Source: Herpetosiphonaceae bacterium
GTDB lineage: Bacteria > Chloroflexota > Chloroflexia > Chloroflexales > Herpetosiphonaceae
Assembly (NCBI GenBank): GCA_026003835.1
Contig: BPHZ01000004.1
Span: forward strand, 124,001-188,000
Direction: 5' to 3'
Length of the DNA stretch: 64,000 nt
Part shown: one piece after another, positions 45,549-56,300 of the stretch
Numbering within the stretch: position 1 is the stretch's first letter
Layout: each line of letters opens with the position of its first letter
Notes under the pieces: model-generated
The model's database searches: none
Told to the model about the DNA's origin: nothing
The model's input: the letters and a program-made list of their open reading frames with translations, nothing else
Made by a program: the position numbers and the translations under genes

Positions 45549-46656
45549 TGTACACCTCCGGCTCCACCGGCCGGCCCAAGGGCATTATGGTGCCGCATCG
45601 CGGCATTGTGCGCTGGTCCAGGCGACCAACTACGCCCGTTTCGGCCCGGATGAGGTCTTTTTGCTGCTAGCGCGATCTCGTTCGACGCCTCGACCCTGGA
45701 GATCTGGGGGCCGCTGCTCAACGGGGGGCGCTGGTGATCTTTCCACCGCATCTCCCCTCGCTGGCCGAGCTGAGCAGGACGCTGGTGCGCGAAAAGATTA
45801 CGACGCTCTGGCTCACGGCGGGCCTGTTCCACCAGATGGTGGACCACGAGATCGACGGCCTGCGCAGGCTGCGCCAGCTGCTGGCCGGCGGCGATGTACT
45901 CTCGGTCAGCCATGTCCAGAAAGTGCTGCGCGAGCTCCCCGGCTGCGCGATGATCAACGGCTATGGGCCGACGGAGAACACCACCTTCACCTGCTGCCAC
46001 CGCGTCGCCAGCGCCGAGGAGATCGCCACCTCGGTGCCGATTGGCCGACCCATCGCCAATACCCATGTCTATATCCTGGATCGCTATGACCAGTTGGCGC
46101 CGGTGGGCGTGCCAGGCGAGCTTGTTATCGGCGGCGATGGCCTGGCCCATGGGCTACCTCAACCGCCCAGACCTGACGGCGGAGCGCTTTGTGCCCGATC
46201 CCTTCAGTGGAAAGGCGGGGGCCCGGCTGTACCGGACGGGGGACCCTGGCGCGCTACCGCGCTGACGGGACCATCGAGTTTCTGGGCCGGCGCGATCAGC
46301 AGGTGAAGATCCGCGGCTTCCGCATCGAGCTGGGCGAGATCGAGACAGTGCTGGCCCAGCATGAGCTGGTCCAGGGCGCGGTGGTGGTGATCCGCGAGGA
46401 GAGCCCTGGCGATAAGCGGCTGGTCGGCTATGTGACGCTGCATCAGGATGTTGGCGATCGCGCCAGCCGAGCTCCAGCGTTACCTGCAGGCGCGGCTGCC
46501 CGAGTATATGGTGCCCGGGCGCTATTGTGATTCCTCGATAGCTTCCCGCTCACTCCTAACGGCAAGCTCGATCGCCGGGCGCTGCCGGCGCCCATTCAGA
46601 CCCGCTCCGACCATGAGGGTGGAACGTTTGCGCCCCCGCGAACCCCACTGGAGATC
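45549..46656 (+). pseudogene. first NRPS A domain, broken by multiple frameshifts
   Basis: The rest of the first A domain is readable only by switching frame repeatedly: losses near 45612, 45672 and in the G run 45723-45728; gains in GGG 46151-46153, CCC 46244-46246, near 46440-46462, GGG 46517-46519 and at 46533. Stitched together it gives [58 protein letters not shown] and NGKLDRRALP, with every motif intact. By alignment to GrsA positions the pocket reads DALWLGGTFK, close to Val-type codes. This looks like sequence error or very recent damage. Confidence 0.8.
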
Positions 46657-49600
46657 GTGTTGGCGGAGATGTGGAGCGAGCTGCTGGACCTGCCGCGGGT
46701 CGGCATTCACGATAACTTCTTCGCCCTTGGCGGCCACTCGCTGGTGGCAACTCAGGTTGTCTCTCGTCTGCGCGAGCGGCTGCAGATCGAGTTGCCGTTG
46801 CGGGCGCTCTTTGAGGGCCCGACGATTGCCCAGCTGGCGGAGCGGATCGAGGAGCTGCGCGATATGAGCGCCGGTGCCACAAGTAGTGACGCCAGCGATC
46901 TGCCGCTGGAGCGTGTCGAGCGCACTGAGGACCTGCCGCTCTCGTTCGCCCAGCAGCGGCTCTGGTTCCTCGACCAACTTACGCCGGGCAGTGGTGTCTA
47001 CAATGTTCCCTTTGCCATGCGCCTGCGTGGCCCTCTTGACGTTGCTTGCCTGGAGCGCAGCCTCAACGAGATCGTCCAGCGTCACGAGGTGCTGCGCACC
47101 ACCTTTATCAAATCCGGCGGCGTCCCGCGCCAGGTTATCCACCAGCATATGCCGATCTCGCTGCCGGTGATCGAACTACAGCATCTTTCTCCTGCTGAAC
47201 GAGAGGCGGAAGCGCGCCGCCTGGCCGCCGAGACAGCCCTGGCGCCTTTCGATCTTGCCGCCGGCCCGCTGATCAGGGGACAGGTGCTGAAGCTTGACGA
47301 CGACGACTGGATCGTCATGGTGGGAATGCACCACATTGTCTCCGACGGCTGGTCGTTGGGTGTCTTCGCCCACGAATGGAGCCTGCTCTACGAGGCCTTC
47401 CTGATGGGCCGTCCCTCACCGCTGCCGCCGCTGCCGATTCAGTACGCCGACTATGCCGCCTGGCAGCGCCGCTGGCTGCAGGGCGAAGCGCTGGCTCGCC
47501 AGCTGGACTACTGGCGCCAGCAGCTGGTGGGCGCGCCCACACTGCTGGAGCTGCCCACTGACCGCCCGCGTCCACCCGTCCAGACGTACAATGGCGGCTA
47601 TGCTTCGATACCCCTTCCGCCTGATTTGGTCGAAGAGCTGGAACTGCTGAGCCAGGGCGAGCAGGTGACGCTGTTTATGACGTTGCTGGCAGCCTTCCAG
47701 ACGCTGCTCTACCGCTACAGCGGCCAGGAGGATATCCTGGTCGGCTCGCCCATCGCCAACCGCACGCGAGCCGAGCTGGAGGGGCTGATCGGCTTCTTTG
47801 TCAACACGCTGGTGCTGCGCGCCGACCTCTCGGGCAACCCCTCGTTCCGTCAGCTGCTGCACCGCGTGCGCCAGACCACCCTCGACGCCTACGCCCATCA
47901 GGATGTGCCGTTCGAGATGCTGGTGGAGACGATCCAACCCGAGCGGGCGCTGGACCATACGCCGTTGTTCCAGGTGATGTTCGTCCTGCAGAATACGCCG
48001 CCATCAACGCCTCGCTTCGCCAACCTGACGACCCGACCCCTTGAGGCCGATGCAGGCGTCGCCAAATTTGACCTGACATTGGAGGTTCGTGAGACGTCGA
48101 ATGGCCTTGCCGCGGTTGCCGATTACAACGCCGACCTTTTCGACAAGAGCACGATTATCCGCATGCTGGGCCATTTCCGCACGCTGCTGCGGGCGATCGT
48201 GCGCAATCCGGACGCGCGAGTTGCACAGTTGGAGTTGATGGACGCTGCCGAATTGCAACGTGTCACCAGGGAGTGGAACGATACCAGCACTCCCCTGGAC
48301 ACCGCGCTGGCCGCCCACCAGCTCTTCGAGCTCCAGGCCGCCCGCTCCCCCGACGCCCTGGCTGTGGTCTGCGAGGAGCATGCCCTCACCTTCGCCCAGC
48401 TCGACGCCCGCGCCAACCAGCTCGCTCACTACCTCGCCACCCTCGGCGTCGGCCCCGACGTTCCCGTCGCCCTCTGCCTGCAACGCTCTCCCGAGCTGGT
48501 CGTCGCGCTGCTGGGCATTCTCAAAGCCGGCGGCGCCTACGTGCCACTCGACCCCAGCTACCCCACCGAGCGCCTGGCCTTTATGCTCAGCGATGCCCGC
48601 CCAGCTGTCGTGCTCACCACCCACGCCCTCGCCCAGCAGCTCCCTCCCAGCCCAGCCCGCCTGCTCTGCCTGGACCTGGAGGCCGAGGCCATCGCGCACC
48701 AGCCAGCCAGCGCCCTGGCGCGCACGCCCCACCCCGCGCAGCTGGCTTACATCATCTACACCTCCGGCTCCACCGGCAAACCCAAGGGCACGCTGATCAC
48801 CCAGCACGGGCTGAGCAACTATCTGCTCTGGGCGGTACAAGCCTACGAAGCAGCCGCCGGCGCGGGCGCGCCGGTCCACTCGCCGCTGGGCTTTGACCTG
48901 ACCGTGACCAGCCTCTACACCCCGCTGCTGGCGGGGCGGCCGGTGGTGCTGGTGCGCGAGGCGCCTGGCGCCGACGGGCTGCGCGAGGTGCTGGAGCGAG
49001 CGGGACCCTTCAGCCTGGTCAAGCTGACGCCAGCGCATCTGGATGTGCTGCGCGCCAGCCTGCCCGCCCAGGCCGCCGCCAACGCCCGCCTGCTGGTGAT
49101 CGGCGGCGAGGCGCTGTATGGCGAGAGCTTGCGCTGGTGGCGCGCGCAGGCGCCGCAGATCCGGCTGGTCAACGAGTATGGGCCGACCGAGACGGTGGTG
49201 GGCTGCTGTGTGTACGAGGTACCGGAGGGGCAGCCGGCAGGCGGGGCGGTGCCGATTGGCCGGCCGATTGCCAATATGCGCATGTATGTGTTGGATAGCC
49301 AGCTGCAGCCGGTGCCGGTGGGAGTGGTGGGCGAGCTGTACATCGGCGGCGTGGGCGTGGGGCGGGGCTATCTGAACCGGCCGGACTTGACGGCGGAGCG
49401 CTTTGTGCCGGAGCCGTGGGGAGGGGAGCCGGGGGCGCGGATGTACCGAACGGGGGACCTGGGGCGCTGGCGGGCGGATGGGGTACTGGAGTACCTGGGG
49501 CGGATGGATCAGCAGATCAAGCTGCGCGGCTTCCGCATCGAGTTGGGCGAGATTGAGGCGACGCTAGCGGCGCACCCCGCCGTCCGCGAGGCGGTAGTCG

Positions 49601-50172
49601 TGCTGCATGAGGATCAGACTGACAGCGGCTACCGGCACCAGCGCCTGGTCGCTTATGTGGTACCGACAGCAGGCCAGACGCTGGATCTGGGGGAGCTGAC
49701 AGCGTTCCTACAGCGGTCGCTGCCAGAGTATATGCTGCCGGCCACCTTCATTCCCCTGGAGACGCTGCCACTGACCGCCAACGGCAAGGTTGACCGCCGC
49801 GCCCTCCCGGCGCCCGACGGCGCCCAACTGAGCCGGCAGTTTATTGCTCCGCGAACCGCGACAGAGCAGCAGCTCGCCGGCATCTGGGCCGAGGTGCTCC
49901 ATACCGACCGGATTGGGCTCTATGAGAACTTCTTCAGCCTGGGCGGGCACTCGCTGCTGGCAACCCAGGTCATCGCCCGCATTCGCGATGCCTTCGGCGC
50001 TGAACTACCGCTACGGGCGATCTTTGAACATCCCACCCTGGCCGGGCTGGCCCAGCAGGTCGATGCGGCGCTTGCCGGCGAGGAGAGCGCCCGCCCCCGC
50101 GCCCATCCCGCCCGCCAGGCGCGATCAGCCGCTGCCGCTCTCCTTTGCCCAGCAGCGGCTCTGGTTCCTTGA
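46657..50172 (+). CDS. NRPS segment T-C-A-T, second module (Asn-type A domain)
   Basis: Middle part of the trimodular NRPS; the GTG at 46657 is internal, not a gene start. First comes the carrier of module 1 (FFALGGHSLVATQ). The second C domain (~46930-48250) has HHIVSDG. The A domain (~48290-49800) has YTSGSTGKPKG, YGPTET and YRTGDLGRW. Its pocket reads DLTKVGEVGK, matching the Asn-type code DLTK-GEVGK, so Asn is predicted. The carrier FFSLGGHSLLATQ ends the module. Near 50095-50099 a C run causes a +1 shift; the last ~25 residues of this frame are nonsense. Confidence 0.88.
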   Translation: MLAEMWSELLDLPRVGIHDNFFALGGHSLVATQVVSRLRERLQIELPLRALFEGPTIAQLAERIEELRDMSAGATSSDASDLPLERVERTEDLPLSFAQQRLWFLDQLTPGSGVYNVPFAMRLRGPLDVACLERSLNEIVQRHEVLRTTFIKSGGVPRQVIHQHMPISLPVIELQHLSPAEREAEARRLAAETALAPFDLAAGPLIRGQVLKLDDDDWIVMVGMHHIVSDGWSLGVFAHEWSLLYEAFLMGRPSPLPPLPIQYADYAAWQRRWLQGEALARQLDYWRQQLVGAPTLLELPTDRPRPPVQTYNGGYASIPLPPDLVEELELLSQGEQVTLFMTLLAAFQTLLYRYSGQEDILVGSPIANRTRAELEGLIGFFVNTLVLRADLSGNPSFRQLLHRVRQTTLDAYAHQDVPFEMLVETIQPERALDHTPLFQVMFVLQNTPPSTPRFANLTTRPLEADAGVAKFDLTLEVRETSNGLAAVADYNADLFDKSTIIRMLGHFRTLLRAIVRNPDARVAQLELMDAAELQRVTREWNDTSTPLDTALAAHQLFELQAARSPDALAVVCEEHALTFAQLDARANQLAHYLATLGVGPDVPVALCLQRSPELVVALLGILKAGGAYVPLDPSYPTERLAFMLSDARPAVVLTTHALAQQLPPSPARLLCLDLEAEAIAHQPASALARTPHPAQLAYIIYTSGSTGKPKGTLITQHGLSNYLLWAVQAYEAAAGAGAPVHSPLGFDLTVTSLYTPLLAGRPVVLVREAPGADGLREVLERAGPFSLVKLTPAHLDVLRASLPAQAAANARLLVIGGEALYGESLRWWRAQAPQIRLVNEYGPTETVVGCCVYEVPEGQPAGGAVPIGRPIANMRMYVLDSQLQPVPVGVVGELYIGGVGVGRGYLNRPDLTAERFVPEPWGGEPGARMYRTGDLGRWRADGVLEYLGRMDQQIKLRGFRIELGEIEATLAAHPAVREAVVVLHEDQTDSGYRHQRLVAYVVPTAGQTLDLGELTAFLQRSLPEYMLPATFIPLETLPLTANGKVDRRALPAPDGAQLSRQFIAPRTATEQQLAGIWAEVLHTDRIGLYENFFSLGGHSLLATQVIARIRDAFGAELPLRAIFEHPTLAGLAQQVDAALAGEESARPRAHPARQARSAAAALLCPAAALVP
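47649..47882. repeat. copy 1 of a 234-bp near-identical repeat in NRPS C domains
   Basis: This stretch of the second C domain recurs at 50848-51081 in the third C domain, offset by 3199 bases, with two mismatches that I can see (47666 and 47850). It encodes the LFMTLLAAFQTLLYRYSGQ to FRQLLHRVRQTT region. Confidence 0.85.
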
Positions 50173-53100
50173 CCAGCTCATCCCGAACAACCCTGCTTAC
50201 AACATCGCCGGCGCGGTGCACATCACCGGGCCGTTGAACGCCGAGGCCTGGGAGCGCGCGCTCAACGCTATTGTCCAGCGGCACGAAGCCCTGCGCACCA
50301 CCTTCGTCGCCGGCGAGGGCGAGCCGGTCCAGGTGATTAGTGAGAGCCTGCAGCTGCACCTGCCGCTGGTGAGCCTGGAAGCGCTGCCCCCTGATGAGCG
50401 CGAGGCGCAGCTCCGGGCGCTGGTCCTCGCCGAGTCCCAGCAGCCCTTCGACCTGGCGCACGGCCCGCTGATCCGTGGGGTGCTCTACCGTCTGGGCGCG
50501 GACGAGCATGTGCTCTTCCTCTCGATGCACCACATCGTCTCCGACGGCTGGTCGATGGGCATCCTCATCCGCGAGCTGGCGCTGCTGTGTCAGGAGTTCT
50601 CCGGCGGCGAGGCGGCCCGGCTGACGCCACTGCCGATCCAGTACGCCGATTATGCCGCCTGGCAGCGCGCGTGGTTCCAGAGCGAGGAGGCAGCGCGCCA
50701 GCTGGACTACTGGCGCCGGCAGCTGGCGGGCGCGCCCACACTGCTGGAGCTGCCCACCGATAAGCCGCGCCCGCCGGTGCAGTCCTACAGAGGCGCCACC
50801 TACAATTTCAGGCTGCCCGCCGAACTGAGCCAGGCGCTGGCAGGGTTGAGCCAGGGCGAGCAGGCGACGCTGTTTATGACGTTGCTGGCAGCCTTCCAGA
50901 CGCTGCTCTACCGCTACAGCGGCCAGGAGGATATCCTGGTCGGCTCGCCCATCGCCAACCGCACGCGAGCCGAGCTGGAGGGGCTGATCGGCTTCTTTGT
51001 CAACACGCTGGTGCTGCGCGCCGACCTCTCGGGCAACCCCTCGTTCCGCCAGCTGCTGCACCGCGTGCGCCAGACCACCCTGGATGCCTACGCCCATCAA
51101 GATACCCCCTTTGAGCGTGTTGTGGACGAGCTGCAGCCGCAGCGCAGCACCAGCCACACGCCGCTATTCCAGGTGATGTTCATCCTGCAGAATACGCCGA
51201 TGCCGGCGATCACGACGGAGACTGTGCGCATCAGGCCGCTGGAGCTTGATGGGGGCGCCGCCAAGTTCGACCTGACGTTGGCGTTTGAGGAGACGCCGGA
51301 GGGGTTGCGCGGTTCGCTGGAGTATGCCAGCGACCTGTTCGAGGAGGCGACGATCCGGCGCATGGCGATGCACTACGAGATGCTGCTGCGGGCGATCGTA
51401 CGCAGCCCGGATACGGGCATCGCCGACCTGGAGCTGATGGACAGCACCGAGCTGCAGCGGGTCGTGCGGGAGTGGAACGATACTGCGGTCGATTATCCGG
51501 AGCCGGGCTGGATCCACCAGTGCTTCGAAGCCCAGGCAGAGCGTACCCCCGACGCGCTCGCCGTTGTCTTTGAGGATCAATTCCTGACCTACGCCCAGCT
51601 CAACGCCCGCGCCAACCAGCTGGCCCACTACCTCCGTACGCTCGGCGTCGGTCCCGAGACGCGCGTCGGCGTCTGCTTGGAGCGCTCCTTGGAGCTGGTC
51701 GTCGCGCTGCTGGGCATTCTCAAAGCCGGCGGTGCCTACGTGCCACTCGACCCCAGCTACCCCGCCGAGCGCCTGGCCTTTATGCTCCACGATGCCCAGG
51801 TGCCGGTCTTGCTCAGCCACTCCACGCTCGGCGAGCGCCTGCCGGCCTTTGCCGGCCACCTGCTCTGCCTGGATCGCGACTGGCCGGCGATTGCCGCCTG
51901 CAGCAGTGCGAACCCCGATGTGCGTCTCGACGGGGACAACCTGGCCTACATCATCTACACCTCCGGCTCCACCGGCACGCCCAAAGGCGCTATGAACAGC
52001 CACGCTGCCATCCGTAATCGCCTGCTCTGGATGCAGCAGGCATATCAGCTCACCCCCAGCGACCGGGTCTTGCAGAAGACCCCCTTTAGCTTCGATGTCT
52101 CGGTCTGGGAGTTCTTCTGGCCGCTGATGGTCGGCGCGCGCCTGGTGGTGGCTCGGCCCGACGGCCACCGCGATAGTGCCTATCTGATCGAGCTGATTGC
52201 GCGCGAGCAGGTGACCACGCTGCACTTCGTGCCCTCCATGCTCCAGCTGTTCCTGGCCGACCCGGCGGTGGAGCGCTGCAGCTCGCTGCGCCTGATGATC
52301 TGCAGCGGCGAGGCCCTGAGCGCGGCGTTAAGCCAGCGGGTGGGCGAACGCCTGCCGCAGGTGGCGCTGCACAACCTGTATGGTCCCACTGAGGCGGCCG
52401 TCGATGTCACCGCCTGGCCCTGCGCGTCGGATGGCCGCAGTGTGCCCATCGGGCGGCCGATCGCCAATACGCAGATCTATCTGCTGGACCGCCGGCTGCG
52501 CCCGGTGCCGATCGGCGTCCCCGGCGAGCTGTACATTGGTGGGGTGCAATTGGCGCGCGGCTACTGGAACCGACCGGAGCTGACGGCGGAGCGGTTTATC
52601 CCCGACCCGTTCAGCGCCCAGGCGGGAGCGCGGCTCTACAAGACCGGCGACCTGGCGCGCTACCTGGCGGATGGGGCGATTGAGTATCTGGGGCGGTTGG
52701 ACCACCAGATCAAGCTGCGCGGCTTCCGCATCGAACTGGGCGAGATCGAGGCAGCCCTGCTGCGCCACCCGGACATCCGCGAGGCGGTGGTCGTAGCGCA
52801 CCAGGAGCACGATGGGGATGCCCGGCTGATCGCCTACATTGTGGGAGAGCAGGGACAGATGCCGGCGCAGCATGAGCTGATGGCCTTCCTCAAACAGACC
52901 CTGCCGGAATATATGGTGCCGGCAGTCTTTGTTCCCCTGGAAGCCCTGCCGTTGAGCCCGAACGGCAAGCTCGATCGCCGGGCCCTGCCGGCGCCGACGC
53001 TGGCCCGTCCCGATCTGGCCCGACCCTATGTGGCGCCGCGCAGCGGTATGGAGCAGACCCTGGCAGCAATCTGGCAGGAACTGTTGGGCATCGAGCAGGT

Positions 53101-53398
53101 CGGCATCGACGACAACTTCTTCGACCTCGGCGGTCACTCGCTCTTGCTGGCACAGGCCCGTAACAGGCTCCAGACAGCGCTTGGGCGGCCAATCGCGATG
53201 ATCGAACTGTTCGAGTACCCAACCATCCGCACACTGGTCCAGCACCTTACCCAAGAGGATGAGGAGGATGCCGTACTCGCTCAGAGTGACGATCGCTCTG
53301 AGCAGCGCAAGGCCTCGCTCCAGCGCCGTCGTGAGCAGCGGCGGAGCAGGCAACTCGTAGATGCGGGAGAGGACGATGACGAACCTGGATACGACTAA
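50099..53398 (+). CDS. NRPS segment C-A-T, third module (Ser-type A domain)
   Basis: Last third of the trimodular NRPS; this frame is open from 49844 but has sense only from about 50099, right after the frameshift. The C domain (LPLSFAQQRLWFLDQL, HHIVSDGWSMG) is of the L-donor type. The A domain (~51500-53020) has YTSGSTGTPKG, YGPTEAAVD and YKTGDLARY. Its pocket reads DVWHISLVDK, matching Ser-type codes. The carrier has FFDLGGHSLLLAQ. The tail is charged (DEEDAVLAQSDDRSEQRK) and may be a docking element. The stop overlaps the next PKS start by 23 bases. Confidence 0.88.
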   Translation, partial: APIPPARRDQPLPLSFAQQRLWFLDQLIPNNPAYNIAGAVHITGPLNAEAWERALNAIVQRHEALRTTFVAGEGEPVQVISESLQLHLPLVSLEALPPDEREAQLRALVLAESQQPFDLAHGPLIRGVLYRLGADEHVLFLSMHHIVSDGWSMGILIRELALLCQEFSGGEAARLTPLPIQYADYAAWQRAWFQSEEAARQLDYWRRQLAGAPTLLELPTDKPRPPVQSYRGATYNFRLPAELSQALAGLSQGEQATLFMTLLAAFQTLLYRYSGQEDILVGSPIANRTRAELEGLIGFFVNTLVLRADLSGNPSFRQLLHRVRQTTLDAYAHQDTPFERVVDELQPQRSTSHTPLFQVMFILQNTPMPAITTETVRIRPLELDGGAAKFDLTLAFEETPEGLRGSLEYASDLFEEATIRRMAMHYEMLLRAIVRSPDTGIADLELMDSTELQRVVREWNDTAVDYPEPGWIHQCFEAQAERTPDALAVVFEDQFLTYAQLNARANQLAHYLRTLGVGPETRVGVCLERSLELVVALLGILKAGGAYVPLDPSYPAERLAFMLHDAQVPVLLSHSTLGERLPAFAGHLLCLDRDWPAIAACSSANPDVRLDGDNLAYIIYTSGSTGTPKGAMNSHAAIRNRLLWMQQAYQLTPSDRVLQKTPFSFDVSVWEFFWPLMVGARLVVARPDGHRDSAYLIELIAREQVTTLHFVPSMLQLFLADPAVERCSSLRLMICSGEALSAALSQRVGERLPQVALHNLYGPTEAAVDVTAWPCASDGRSVPIGRPIANTQIYLLDRRLRPVPIGVPGELYIGGVQLARGYWNRPELTAERFIPDPFSAQAGARLYKTGDLARYLADGAIEYLGRLDHQIKLRGFRIELGEIEAALLRHPDIREAVVVAHQEHDGDARLIAYIVGEQGQMPAQHELMAFLKQTLPEYMVPAVFVPLEALPLSPNGKLDRRALPAPTLARPDLARPYVAPRSGMEQTLAAIWQELLGIEQVGIDDNFFDLGGHSLLLAQARNRLQTALGRPIAMIELFEYPTIRTLVQHLTQEDEEDAVLAQSDDRSEQRKASLQRRREQRRSRQLVDAGEDDDEPGYD
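50848..51081. repeat. copy 2 of a 234-bp near-identical repeat in NRPS C domains
   Basis: Partner of the copy at 47649-47882. The flanking C-domain sequences are clearly more diverged. A second, shorter block about 90 bases long in the A domains (48493 and 51692 onward) keeps the same 3199-base offset. Confidence 0.85.
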
Positions 53399-56300
53399 CT
53401 ACGCCAATAGTGTGGCAATTATTGGCATAGCCTGCCGTTTTCCAGGCGCCAACAATGCCGAACAGTTTTGGCAGAACCTCCGCGATGGGGTCGAGTCGAT
53501 CTCGTTCTTCAGCGACGAGGAGTTGTTGGCTGCTGGGGTTGACCCGGCGCTGCTCAAACATCCCAATTATGTCAAAGCGCGTGGGATCATCGACCATCAC
53601 GACAGCTTCGACGCTGCTTTTTTCGGCTATAGCCCCCGCGAGGCGGAGATCCTCGATCCTCAGCAGCGAGTTCTGCTTGAGTTGGCCTGGCAAGCGCTGG
53701 AGAGCGCAGGCTACGATCCCAGCGCGTACCAAGGGATGATCGGTGTCTATGCCGGAGTCGGCGTCAACACATATATCATGTCAAACATCATCCCCAACCG
53801 CGATATCGGTAGCTCGATCGGCGATCTTCAGCTTGTGCTTGGCAATGACAAAGATTACGTCACCACCCGCATCTCGTATAGGCTGAACCTGGAAGGCCCC
53901 AGCGTCAACGTTCAGTCGGCCTGCTCCACCTCGCTCGTAGCAGTCCATCTGGCCTGCCAGAGCTTACTTAGCAATGAGTGCGATCTGGCCCTCGCCGGCG
54001 GCGCGACGGTGCGAACACCGCAGATAGCGGGCTATTTGTACGAACCGGGCGGCATTATGTCGCCCGATGGGCATTGTAGGGCCTTCTCCGCCAACGCGCA
54101 GGGTACTGTTAACGGAAACGGCGCCGGCATGGTTGTCCTTAAGCGGATGGAGGATGCGCTGGCCGACGGCGACACCATCCTGGCGGTGATTCGCGGATCG
54201 GCGGTCAACAACGACGGTGGGTTGAAAGTCGGTTTTACGGCGCCAAGCATTCGCGGCCAGGCCAGGGTCATCGCCGAGGCGCTGGCTATGGCGGAGGTGG
54301 ACCCCGCCACGATCACCTATGTCGAGACTCACGGCACCGGCACGCCGATGGGCGATCCCATCGAAGTTGCGGCCCTCACCAAGGCCTTCAGGGCTGAAAC
54401 CACCGGCAAAGGCTACTGCGCCATCGGCTCGGTCAAAACCAATGTCGGCCATCTGGACGCGGCAGCTGGCGTCGCCGGCCTGATCAAGACCGTCCTGGCG
54501 CTGCAGCACAAGGCCATTCCGCCCAGTTTACACTTCACGGCGCCCAACCCTGAGATCGACTTCGCCAATAGCCCATTCTATGTCAATGCCCAACTCCGCG
54601 ACTGGCCCAGCAATGGTGGGCCGCGCCGCGCCGGCGTCAGCTCCTTTGGCATTGGCGGCACGAACGCCCATGCCATCGTAGAGGAGCCGCCCGCCCCGGC
54701 GCCAACCTCGCCGGCTCGCCCTTGGAAACTGCTGGTGCTCTCGGCCCGCACCCCGGCGGCGTTGGAGGCCCGCACCAAGGATCTGATCGAGCACCTCACC
54801 GCTCACCCGGAGCTCGATATCGCCGATGTCTGCTACACGCTACAGGTCGGCCGCAAAGCCTTCGCCCAGCGCAAGGTCGTCCTATGCCGGGATCGGGAGG
54901 ATGCGCTGGCGGCGCTGGAGAGCGCCGATCCCGAACGGATCGCCGGCGGCGTTGCGGAGCAGACCAACCGGCCTGTTATCTTTATGTTTCCGGGCCAGGG
55001 GTCCCAGCATGTCGGGATGGCTCAGGAGTTGTACGCCAGCGAGCCCACCTTCCGCAAACATATCGATCAGTGTGCAACACTGCTCAAGCCGCATCTGGGC
55101 CTTGACCTACGCGAGCTGTTCTATCCCTCACCCGAACGCTGGGAGCAGGCTGCCCAGCAGTTGAACCAGACCTGGATCACCCAGCCCGCGCTGTTCAGCA
55201 TCGAATATGCGCTGGCCCGACTGTGGATGAGCTGGGGCGTCAAGCCGGAGGCGATGATCGGCCATAGCCTGGGCGAGTATGTCGCCGCATGCCTGGCGGG
55301 CGTCTTCAGCCTTGAGGATGCCCTGGCGCTGGTGGCGGCGCGCGGGCGGCTTATGCGCGACCTGCCGGGTGGCGCGATGCTGGCCGTACCCCTTCCCAGA
55401 GCAGAGGTTGAAAGGCTGCTCAACGATGAGCTCGCACTGGCAGCGCACAACGGGCCGCGCAACTGCGTGGTTTCAGGGCCGGTCAGCGCCATTGAGGCTC
55501 TGCAGCGCGAGCTTGAGGGCCGCGAGGTTGCCGTACGCAGGCTGCGCACCTCCCACGCCTTCCACTCGCCGATGATGGACCCAATTCTGGAGGCATTTGC
55601 CGAGGAGCTGCGCCGGGTGGCGCTGAAAGAGCCAAAGCTGCCCTTTGTCTCTAACGTCACCGGCACCTGGATCAGCGCCGCTGAGGCGACCAGCCCGGAC
55701 TACTGGGTGCGCCATCTGCGCCAGACGGTGCTGATGGACGAGGGGTTGAGGACGGTGCTGCAGCAACCGGGAGCGGTGCTGCTTGAGGTTGGCCCTGGCA
55801 GGGCGATGCTGACCTTCGCCCGTCAGAACGCCGCCTGCCAGCCCGATCAGATTGTGGTTGCCTCGCTCCCCCCTGCCGCCCCAGACGCCGGCGAGCTGCA
55901 GCCTGATGCGCCCTTCCTCCTGCGCACACTTGGACGGCTTTGGCTCGCAGGTGTGCCGATCAACTGGCCCAAGTTTTCGTCACACGAGCAGCGACGGCGC
56001 GTGCCGCTCCCAACCTACCCCTTTGAACGACAGCGCTACTGGCTTGATGCTCAGCCTCAGGCGCAGAGCAAGCGCCAGCCCGTAGCCGGCAAAAAGCCCG
56101 ATCTCACCGACTGGTTCTATGTGCCGGTCTGGAAGCAGGTGGTCCGACGATCCTCCTCAACTCAGAGCCACGCTCAGGACCAGCGCTGGCTGATCTTCGC
56201 CGGCGAGAAGCCCTTCAGCCGGCAGTTGGTGCAGCGACTCGCCGTCACAGATCGGCAGATCGCCGTTATTAGCCCAGGCGCCGGCTTTGCGGCCTTGGGT

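Noticed and set aside
44503..46534. Programmed frameshifting in the first A domain
   Set aside because: Ten shifts of both signs in 2 kb cannot be explained by programmed recoding; error or decay is far more likely.
48004..49038. 344-codon minus-strand frame in the NRPS
   Set aside because: Gly-rich translation antisense to the second A domain; a codon-bias artefact.
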